Assembly (NCBI RefSeq): GCF_902806685.2
Contig: NC_048536.1
Span: 1,798,001-1,862,000, forward strand
Reading direction: 5' to 3'
Length of the DNA: 64,000 nucleotides
From: Maniola hyperantus
Lineage: Eukaryota; Arthropoda; Insecta; Lepidoptera; Nymphalidae
In this document: one piece after another, positions 12,401 to 24,400 of the stretch
How positions within the stretch are numbered: position 1 is the stretch's first letter
Layout of the letters: every line of letters begins with the position of its first letter
The notes under the pieces: generated by a model
Told to the model about the DNA's origin: nothing
The model's input: the letters and a program-made list of their open reading frames with translations, nothing else
Database searches by the model: none
Position numbers and translations under genes: made by a program

Positions 12401-15400
12401 AGGCCGATGTTCGTCACTTTCGGCCGCGTACTGTACTTACTGATGTTATAGTTGCGTTCGTAGTGCGTGAGTCTGGTGCGTAGCTCGTGCGGCTCGAAGT
12501 ACGGCTCGACGTATGTGATCTGTATATACGCCTTATCTGGGTCCAATGAGCTCACGTCCACTAAATTAGAGTCCTTGATGATTACTACGTTCTCCGTGCC
12601 GAAACGCTGCCCGTAGAAGTTCTACAATAAAATAGAAAAGTTTTTAGTCAAATAAACGTTTACAAAATGTTAAAATCTGTTGTTGTCACTTTTCTTTCAT
12701 ATTGTAAAAGAGAGACAGCTACAGATTTAAACATTGTCTAATATAAAACACTGCTAATAAAACCCAATTGCAATATTGGGGTTGGTCATCAGTTCTTCAA
12801 TCTTTCGGTTCTTCATCTACCTCCAGCTACTATTTTGAGATCAATGGGTCGATTTCGTAAAACCTGCATAAATTCATTACAATTTTAATTGTTGTGGTTG
12901 GATCTTGTTGCAACAATGCATTGTAACCAATCAGAGGTGACTGCGATCGTGACATTATAGCTGTCACTGTACTATACACACCACTATACATTGCCACTAT
13001 ATCTTTAGGAATTTCTTAAAGACTAAACGCTTGGTCAAACTCACCTCAAGTCTGCTGAAGATCTCGGGTAGCTTGGTGAGCGCGTGCTCCTTATAGACGA
13101 ACTCCTCGCCGTCCAAGTCGCCGAACCTGGCACCGTAGAACGACACGCGGAAATATGTGCCGAATATACGCTTGCCGTGCAATTGCTCGATACGGGTGAA
13201 CGCCTCGTTCAGTTTGCTGGAATTTTATCACTTATTCAAAACTAGATGGCATTAGTAGAAACCTGAATGGCGCATGTCTTCTATAGCTTTTTTAAGATTT
13301 TTGATTGACGTGGTTTTTTGAATGGATATAGTGGACCTGGAGAGTGACATAGGCTACTTTTCCCGCGGGATTTTAAAAATCTTGATCCACGCGAACGGGC
13401 ATCAGCTAGTAACTGAATAAAAACTCAGTAACAAGCTGGAGTGAAGAGGAAACAAACACCATACCCGTGTATATTGGCCAGCTTCTTGTAGTCGCGGTTG
13501 TCCTCCGCGATGGGTATGAGCACCTTGTACACCTCGTTCACGGTCTCGTACATGCCGGCCGTCATCAGCTCGCCGGCCGCGTGCTCGAGCAGGGCCTGTA
13601 CCAATACGGTATTTTACCCTTTTTTGAAAAGTGTCTTAACTTGATCCTAAAGTCATAATAAACTATCAAAAAATTTACAAAAAATTTATTCGATCGATAA
13701 GTGCAATAAAAATGCATTTAAATTTTACATGTCAAATTTCGTTACGAATACGCTACCCGCCATCTTTTTACGTTCATGAGCTGTCGTGACGTCACACGGA
13801 TTGGCAAACAACGGTGTTTCCTTAGTGAAATACATTACAATTTCAATCCATGTGACGTCACAGACGGAATTAACATGGCGGCTACGGTATCATGCGTTTT
13901 GGATATTTGTAGAAAAGATTTAAAAAGTGGAATCTTTAAAATGAAAATTAACATTTTTCGATTGCTTATTGTTAATACTATCTTGTTTATACATTTTAAG
14001 ATTTTCCCTCGCTTGGCGTGTTGAAGTCTGCCAATCCGCATTTGGCCAGTGTGATAGACTATTAATACGCCAAAACCCTTCTCATATTGAGAGGAGACCC
14101 GTGCTCTGTAGTGAACCGGTAATGGGTTGATCATGATGATGTTACCTGCAACTCATTCGCGGTGAGGTGGTGATGCAGCGGGTCGGCACAGCTCTCGTCG
14201 AGAGCGTTGTGAGTCACCTTTTGCAGCAACGCGGCGCCGCGCCCGCCCGACCGCAGTTGTTCCGCCACCAACGCGGCGCCGTGTACTAGACACATGCCGG
14301 CTTCTAGGTGGTTCGATCGCTGGAATTAAGATGTTCCGCTAATATTTTCTATCTATAAAGTACTACAGTACCCGTAGTACAAGATTTTACGTCTCACCAA
14401 ACCAAACCAAATTCGAGAGTCGAAATACTTCCGCGTTACATCAAACTGGATCTTAAATGCCTTGTTTTAAAGCTCAAGTTTGTCTACAAAGTCTACAGCC
14501 AGCGCTCCAAGCGGAAACATTGCGAAATTAAAATCAGTGGCATTGAATATTTGACTTCAATTCAAGGCCGTTTAGGTCCATTTTACTGTAACGCGGAAGT
14601 ATTTCGACTCTCGAATTTGGTTTCGTTTGGTGAGACGTAAAATCTTGTACTACGGGTACAGGTATAAACGCATAACGTAACGTGATACGTGCCGCGAGAG
14701 CTCAGTGATTCGTCAACCTGTGACAACCTGCTACCCTCCCACACCGCAGGAGCCTACTCAGTTATGCAATATAGTTATAATGAAGCTAAGATCTATAGCG
14801 CACTTTGACTTTGCTCAGACTTAAGTTTCAGTTCAATCGAGCTTAAGCCTCAGCAAAGTGAACTCAATAGACCTCAGCCTAAGACTTCGCATCCGATAAG
14901 TACTTTGTTCTTGTCGTTGTTAGCTCTGTTTATATACACAATACTAAACTTTGGGCAAAAAAATCGCTGAGAATATCAGGCAGGCACTCTCTCCATAGCT
15001 TCGATAGTTCGCAGTGTGCTTTAGAAATCGTAGGAGTACCAACTCAAGCATATAAGATTTAAAGTGATCTAAGAGCCTCAATAGCTCAACCGGTATAGGA
15101 GTGGACTGAAAACCGAAAGGTCGACGGTTCAAACCCCGCCCGTTGCACTATTGTCGTACCTACTCCTAGCACAAGCCTGACGCTTAATTTGAGAGGAAAG
15201 GGGAATATTAGTCATTTTAATATGGCTAATATTCTTTTTATGAAAATTAAAAAAAAAAAGTAGTAGTAGTATGTAGGCTATATTGTCTAGTCTCCTAGAA
15301 TGTCTAGTATGCTAAAGTGCTAAACGTCCAGCAAAAAGTCTACACGCTTTGATTGAAAGTCGTAAATCCAGGTGGTGTTGGTAACCACCATGCGGTACAA

Positions 15401-18400
15401 GAGGGCTAGCAGAAGCTCTTCAAGTTAAGGGTCATCTTGAGCTAGAGTACTGACCTCCATATGTTTCTGGGCCATGTTGCTGAGCCAAGTCAGCCGTAAG
15501 TCCGGGCTGTGCTGGTAGCCGCGCGCTATGCGATGCATGAGGTCTAGCAACATTTCTGGGTCCTCCTGGAACTCCTTCATCTTGACCGTGTCGCTCAGGA
15601 TCATGTGGAGGTTGAATACCAGGTCTTTTACCTGTGGGAAGATAATCTACATTTTAATATGTTGAAATTGACGGATTAACAAAGAAGCTACGGTACGGTA
15701 GGGATAAGGAGGAGGCAGGAAATGTTACACAGCTCATATTTATAATTTAGTAGAATACTAGGAGTTTCTTGACTTGCTATTTAATTTTAATTCAATTTCT
15801 CCAAGAAATCTCGCTGACCAGATTAGGGACTGGTTTACATGGAATTTATTAACAGAAGAATAAAGAAATCTCTCCAGAAAGCCTTACAAAAAAATTATTT
15901 TTTACAAAAATCACCTGTTCAGGAAAGTTGGTGTCCTGCAAGTCCTGATCGTGCTCGGCGTACATCAGCACAGTCTTCAGCGCGCGCCGCAGAGACTCCT
16001 CGCTGAACGTGGTGGAAGTGCCCACGAGGGATGACAGGGACATTGTCACTTGCATCTTTACTCGGCTGAAATTCTGCAAAGACAATTTCAGCGTAAGTCG
16101 ATAATTTATTAATCATCGACCTGGCATTTGAAATTTTTGCTTATTCCCGCGACTTCGAAGTCGCGGGAATAAGCAAAAATTTCAATTGCCAAACGCGGGA
16201 ATAAGCAAAAATTTAAAATGAAAAATATAGGTAATTATGCTAGTTATTGCTAAAGAAGTTGATGTAAGAGTGAAAGTTTAGTGCTCTACATATTAAGTTA
16301 ACAAATATTATTAAGCAATATCTCTAGATAGTGCAAATTATTAATTATTGTTAGCTTCGATCTCTTGAGAATCGTAAATTTGATCATTATCGTAATTGTT
16401 TTGTGTGACAGATCGCTGTGGGCGTCAACGAATTCCTTTAATTTATGCGGCCAACAATAATCATTGATGTTATTCACTTACCAATTTAATAGAATCGCTG
16501 ATAATAATATCACCACTGTTGATCATCACAGCGTTGCCGCATTTTTATTATAAAATTTAACTAATATTAATGCAATTGCAGATGTTCGTCACCTATTCAT
16601 TTAGTACTTTTAAAGATGACTAATTTAGGTTATAAAAATAGCTGTCAACTAAGTACATAAATCTTTAGTGCTCTAAATAAGCTAGTGTATTATAAAATAT
16701 GCTTGATTTGATTAAAATATTTTTTGTGAAATAAATGTGAGGTGAAATTCTTTAGATAAGGCTATTTTTTCTCCCGCTTCTACTCACGTTCCCGAGATGA
16801 TAATGGTGCCGCATAAGAGCATAGAGCGCGGCGGCCGCGTGCGCTCGTGTGCTAGCACACAGCGCCGCACAGTGCCGCAACAGTACGCGGCACGTGCCCG
16901 GACCGGCTTCTTCTGAACACCACGACCATCCCAGCTGGAAAACAAATACCACAGTTCACAACCGTTAGGGAACTTCTAACAAAACGTAGAGGCTTCGGCG
17001 TCACTGGCAGGCGTCAAATGTTAGTGCATTTGACCCTAGTAGCCCTAAAGAAGCCCTATTTTTCTTTGATTTAGCCTAATATTTCGCATATTGTCGATTC
17101 AGGATCATACCGAGAGTTCCCACATTCTAGTTCACTCTGACAATATCTCGTACATTTGACGTCTCACGTAAAATGCCCAAACTTTCAGATGTTGTTTGCG
17201 AAATGGATATACAGGAGGATGCTAAAATTACCTGGAATAGCTGAAAAAGAGCATGTTTACATGTTTACATCTTATCGAGAAAGTATGTACTTACTTTTGT
17301 TTGAACATTAACCCAATTCTCATTCCCAAGATTACTGTTGGACGGAAGAATTGCAGGCAATAGAGCTCCAGGTTGTCAAACGACACGGACCTATTTTATT
17401 ACCAAGATAATTTCCATTAAAGTAGAAAACAACATGGAAAAAGTTCCAAACAAATGGAAAAAATTTAACTTTCCTGTTAATACTAAAAAAATAATTGAAG
17501 GTCCTTATTGGTAGGTAAAAATTGAAGGAACATATCAGAAGGTTGCGTGTTCAAATCACGTCGGGGTCACCAGTTTATGAGACGGTGGTGGCTACGTGCT
17601 CTAAATTAGAGACGCTTACCAATCAATAGCACTGTGTTCCCTTGTCAGTCTATCGGGGTAAATATTTATATTTATTTATTTATTTAATAATAAGGAACAC
17701 TTACAATATACTACATATTATTCTACATATACCACATGACATACTAACTATAACATATACTGATATGTATATCGATGACAAGTGAACACAACATTTGAGA
17801 TTTTTGCTCCAAGTTAACTTAATATGAAATAGCACAAAAGTTCACCAACTCATTACTGCTTTAATAATTTCTTTGAATAAACTTTGGTCGAGGAACAACT
17901 AACTGCTCGACCGCGCTAAGTTTCACAAAAAAGCCAACATGGCAAAACGCTAGGCGTCAGCAGTCCCCCACACAGAACAATATCGAAACCATCGAAAATA
18001 GTTCGAGAAGAACCACAGTCTGGAAATACAAACTGTAAGGATATTTCAGACGTACCTTCAATATCAAAGCTCGGACCGTGGCGAACATGTGCTGCAGTAC
18101 AGCGGCGCTCTGGTTCCGTTGCAGCGCGCGCAGCAGAACCGCCAGAGCGCCGCTGCACGCCTGTTGACCCCCTTCTAGACCACTGCATGACTGTGGAAGA
18201 GCTCTTCATTTACCAAATAACAATTAATATTAACATTTACACATTAACAAATTTATTTATTCACCAGCTGATGCCCGCGACTTCGTCTGCGTGGAATTAG
18301 GTTTTTCAAAAATCCCGTGGGAACTCTTTGATTTTCCGGGATAAAAAGTAGCCTATGTCCTTCCCCGGGATGCAAGCTATATGTGTACCAAATTTCGTCG

Positions 18401-21400
18401 AAATCGGTTGAACGGATGGGCCGTCAAAGGCTAGCAGACAGACAGACAGACAGACACACTTTCGCATTTATAATATTAGTATGGATTTATTAAAATTAAA
18501 ATTTTTACCCTAAAAACTAAATTCTTTTATTTAAAGAAGAAAGTACATAAATGGTAATCCATAATTATATTATAAATGCCAAAGTGTGTCTGTCTGTCTG
18601 TCTGCTAGCTTTTCACGGCCCAACCGTTCAAACGATTTTGATGAAATTTAACACAGAGTTAGCTTATATCCCGGGGAAGGACATATGCTACTTTTCATCC
18701 CGGAGAAATAAAGAGTTCCCACGGGATTTCAAAAAACCTAAATCCATGCCGACGAAGTCGCGGGCATCATCTAGTTTAAAATAAAATAAAAAGGCACAGG
18801 TTTGTATGAATGCTAGTAAGTATGAATGTTTTGAATAAATGTTTTTGTATAAAAGGTTAACCAACACCTAATAAGGAGGTACCCACCTAAAAATATATAA
18901 ATCATGTACGGTCAAAGATCTTTGTCAGCCCTAGCACAGACTAGGGTCTATTTGGGCTGCAAATTGCAAACACCAGTCTCGGTTTTTATCTAGTGCTTTG
19001 GTCTAAAAGTGTGGTGTAAAATGTTCACTGTTCATTAAATCGAAATAAAATTAAAATAAATAAATAAAATAAATTAAATGATCGCTAAATTAGAACTTGC
19101 AAAGATAGATTTTATTGAAAAACTGACAAGAGCTAGCGCGCACCACGGTGCGATGAGTTGCGGTGCGTTTTAAAATCCGGTGCGGAATTAATTCCGCAGT
19201 GCGCGAATCAGCCTAGTACTGTCTGCTAAGATCCTGTCAAGTACAGATCAAATCAAATTATTTATTGCTTATTTGGGTTTACAATGGTTCTTAGTCATAA
19301 ATTGTGGTACAGCCAAATACCTTATATACTAAGGCATGCAATACTATATTAGAATTATTTTATGTAATTATTATTATTTTAAATTTGCTTATTTTACAAA
19401 AAAGAAAATATATGTAAATGTATGTATATAATGTATGTATATAAAAGAAAATGTATGTATATAATGTCACAATAATAAATTAAATAATACATAAATCAAT
19501 CAGAACACTTAAAACCTCCTCAGAACAATGTCAATATGGGCTAGCTATCAAATAATTAATTATATTGTCAAGTGTATACATATTATGTCAAAATTATACT
19601 TTTAATTTAACAGTGGTTTATCGTACCTGTACGATAGTCTCAATGGCGTGCAGTAACGTAAGAGCGACTTCGGCGGCGAGTGCGGCGGACAGGGCGGGCT
19701 GCGGGCGCGCGGGGGAGGCCGGTCTTGACCTAGACGCTCCACGCACCCACTCTTTCCGCCAACGCTCGCGACCCGCACCACCGCGACCGCTTGACCCCCC
19801 TAGGAATCATCCAATAATCATAATCATCATAATCATAATTAACTACACGAAGAAACGATACAGTGACCTCCGGGTCCTTTACAACAATGCGTTCAGAATG
19901 TTGATGGGGTTGCCCCGATTCTGCAGCGCCTCAGGCATGTTTGCGGACGCGCGCATCGACTGCTTCTATACTACTGTACGCAAGCGGTGCGCGTCGTTGG
20001 TGCGCAGAGTGCGGGACAGCCCCAACACCATTCTGCAGATGATTGGAGCCCGACTCGACTGTCCTTATCTTCGGCATTGCTGTGAAAGACATGTTCCAGT
20101 ACCAATGCCGGAGAGAAGGTACTAGATATTTATTTTTATTTTTATTTATTAATTATTTTATGTATTGGTATTTTACTTTTATTAATTTTAAAGTTGTTAT
20201 TATGGGTATGTTAACCTGAAATAAATCAATTTTATTTATTTATTTATAATCATTTATTTATTTTGCTCAGATATGGTAAGTACATATTGTATATTATTTA
20301 CATGGGGTCTTAAAAATTAGGTAATCAGTCGCATATCCAGCCAAGTATGGCGTGCAAAATTAATTGAACCCAGCATCTCATTTCACCTTCTTAAAATATT
20401 GTTATGTCATCATGTAAAGTTATTAATAACTAGCTTATGCTCGCGACTTCGTCCGCGTGGACTACACAAATTTCAAACCCACATTTAGCCCCCCTTAGGG
20501 GTTGAATTTTCAAAAATCCTTTCTTAGCGGATGCCTACGTCATAATAGCTATCTGCAAGCCAAATTTCAGCCCGATCCGTCCAGTAGATTGAGCTGTGCG
20601 TTGATAGATAAGTCAGTCAGTCAGTCAGTCAGTCAGTCAGTCAGTCACCTTCTCCTTTTATATATTTAGAAGATTAAAATATCTATTTCTATGCATTTTT
20701 ATTTAGTAAAAAATTAACTAAATAAAGTCTAAAAGATAAAAGGTTCATTCCATAACTGTGCGACGGTAAATGGTTATGGATACGTATTGATGTACAGTAC
20801 CCGTAGTATAAGATTTTACGTCTCACCAAACGTTGCTAGAATTCGAGAGTCGAAATACTTCCGCGTTATAGTAAACTGGATCTTAAACGCCTTGTTTTAA
20901 AGCTCAAGTTTGTCTACACATCTACAGCCAGCGCTCCAAGCGGAAACATTGCCAAATTAAAATCAGTGGCATTGAATTTTTGTCTTCAATTCAAGGCTCT
21001 TTAGGTTCATTTTACTTTGATGTTATTGTGTTTCGAGTCTCGAATTCTAGCAACGTTTGGTGAGACGTAAAATCTTGTACTACGGGTACAGTACACATTT
21101 TTCGTATATAAAGCCAATCTACCAAATATGTGGTCTAGAACTTTTATTTACCTTTTCAAGAATCACTCAAACTTACTAGGTAAATCCTGCAAATAACTAT
21201 TTTTCTTTTAGCCGCTGTCGGAGTTATTAATCGTACTTGGGCTGAAAATTTTCACTGGGCGAGACATTTTTTCTCATCTGTGACAGCTCTGTCAAGAGCG
21301 TAACGATAAAAAAGACACTGTATTCCTCATTGCTGAGGATCGTAAACCTTTCGATGTAGACAAAGACAATGTACAATACAATAGAAAGGATATATACAAC

Positions 21401-24400
21401 TGACCTTTCCGTCGCATAATAAAGTCTGATCTAGCGGAGCCTTGTCCAAGAATGACGTCTTCCAATTTAGCTTTAATATCTGTCGTTTTGCGGACGTTCT
21501 GTTGCGCACACTTCAGTATCTCTTTACGACCCTGGGAACATATTGAATGGGAAGCTGGAAGAAATCTCTGTTTAGAGATAAGCATTTCCGATGTAACTTA
21601 ATTTATTATTACTTTGTAACTACAATTTTTGGTACATGAATAATAAAAATAAATAAATAAACATACCAAAACATTAAACTGTACATTACGACGAATTACA
21701 TACCTATTTTGGTCGTGGTACTAGTAGAAAGCTGAAGCTGTTATAGCCTAGTGGTTAGGACTTCCGCCTTCTAATCGGAGGTCGGGGGTTCGCTACCGGG
21801 CACGCACCTCTAACTTTTCGGAGTTATGTGCGTTTTAATTTATTAAAATATCACTTGCTTCAACGGTAAAGGAAAACATCGTGAGGAAACCTTTATGCCT
21901 GAGAGGTCTCCACAATGTTCTCAAAGGTGTGAAGTCTACCAATCCGCACATGGCCAGCGTTGTAGACTATGGCCAAAACCCTTCTCACCCTGGGAGGAGA
22001 CCCGTGCTCTGTAGTGAGCCGGTGATGGGTTAATCATGATCATGATGACTAGTAGAAAAGTGAGGCGAGCGAAAGAGAAAGTCGAGGAGAGTAGGAAGGA
22101 GCGCGACGACGCAGAAAGTGGGGAAGAAGGAGAATGAAGCCCCGATAGAAGGCGGGACTACGATGGGGACTATTGGTAGAGATGAGGATGAGCCTTACCT
22201 TATACTCCTGGCACTTGAAGCAGAGGTCAATAAGTGCCAGCAAGCAGTGTAATCTGGCTGGCGGTAGTTCGGCCACGGCGGCCGCCAACGCGCCGCGGTC
22301 GCCCCACTTGAGCAACCAAACCAAACACATCAGCAGATTCCGACTGGTTTCGCTGTTGAATGGAGGGCGGCCGTTCTGTTAACAAATATTCAACTAATGA
22401 TTTTAAGGTGACGCAGTACGATCAACCGAACCTGTTTGCTTTTCACTTGACATTGTATGAGAAAGGTGAGAGGCACGATGATTTTCACCGAAATCAAGGT
22501 TTTAGGAAAAGTATTTTTGAGAAAAAACTACTAGCTTTATGTTTACAAAATATAGTTATTTCAACTAATGAATAAATAAACTATGTCTAATGTTAAATTC
22601 CTGTACAATTTTCATACCCCTAATCTTATTTATTAACGCCCAAAGTTGTCATAAATTTTGTCTTAAAATAGGAATCTTTTGAGGCTCGTAACATTAAAAC
22701 ATATTATTTTTTTAATGTTTCATATATCAATAAACCTAGATAATGACGAGATTAATCGATATAATACTTAGTTTTGAGCATACAATATCAAATAATGTAG
22801 TAATTACCCTCCTACGTTTGTATGAAGAAAGCACCGAACTGAGCCCACTTAAGCTTATTTCGTGGTCTAACGACATATTTTAATGTAGATAACGGGTGCA
22901 TACCACGATTAATTTGATGGTTTTATTTGTCGACATTTCAACCCAATAGGCTAGTTGACACTTTTTTTAAGTAGGTCTTAAATGGTTAATATTTGTCCTA
23001 TTAGATCAAAAAAATTAACACTATATTTTTTTGCGCCCTAAAAACCGTAAAACTTTAATTTAAAAGTATATTTTTCTTAGACAGGTGAAAACACTGTCGG
23101 CCATGTTTGGCCGATAGATTATCTGTGCTCTGACGTCATGCATTTGTAAACAACAGCATAACCTCCCAAAGTTTAATAAACATGACTTCTATACTAGTTT
23201 ACATGAAAAATATAGTAATTATCGTTATTGTATCATCAGAGAATGTAAAAAAGTAGATAATTTAAAGTCCTGACAAACTTTTACGGACTTTAAATTTTAT
23301 ATATATATGGATACTACGTTAGTCCACGCGTGACATAGGGATGACATTTCTTTGTTTACATATTTAATGACGTCACATCATGGCTGACAGCGTTTTCTGC
23401 GTTTAAAATAAAAATAAAAATTGTATTTTTTTAAATTAGATTTATATATCCATCCTGCGTTTTTAATAATTGTTATTGATATATTTCGTTGTCTTAAGCA
23501 AAATACTATAATAAATAATCATTTATTGGACGAAATTAGATATGAGTCAAGTAGCCTATTGCACGGGTCGTGGTCACGACGGGACTGCGGTGCTGCGTGA
23601 GATGAAGTTCGAGCTGTCAAGGGCAGCAGCGAACTACCCTTTTTCTTGTTCTTTTCGCTGGAACTTCACGAGCTGTCCGGCAAAATACTCTGACAACGTC
23701 ACCATTAACTTTCGATGTCGTATTATGCTGTCTTGGTTTACATAATTCTACCACTGGATTCCACATACTTGCTAGTTTAAAACATCCAACAAAGAGGGTA
23801 GTTCGCCTCTGCCCTTGACAGCTCGAACTTCATCTCGTAGCACCGCAGTCCCGTCGTGACCACGACCCGTGTAATTGGGTTGAAATATCGACAAATAAAA
23901 CTATTAAATTAATCGTGGCATGTACCCGTTATCTATATATATAAAATATATATAAAAGGAAAAGGTGACTGACTGACTGACTGACTGACTGACTGAATGA
24001 CTGTCTGACTGACTGACTGATCTATCAATGCACAGTTCAAACTTCTTTACGGATCGGGCTGAAATTTGGCATGCAGATAGCTATTATGACGTAGGCATCC
24101 GCTAAGAAAGGATTTTTGAAAATTCAACTCCTAAGGGGGTGAAATAGGGTTTTGAAATTTTGTAGTCCACGCGGACGAAGTCGCGAGCATAAGCTAGTCT
24201 ACATTAAAATACAAATATTCAAGTTTGAGTATTGAAAAATTGAAATAAATAAGAAGTGTGCACTCAGAGAATCATCATACAATTACGGTTAAAATATTGA
24301 ACAAAATATACAGCCTTTCCACCAATACCGTATCGTACTATCGGTACGGTGTAATATAGTGCAGTTAGGTTATTATAAAAGGTAAAACTCTTGATAAGCC

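Noticed and set aside
19565..19828. Plus-strand coding part upstream of the LINE fragment
   Set aside because: This is the complement of Dock7 exon 26 and its flanks; only 19829-20125 shows LINE similarity.
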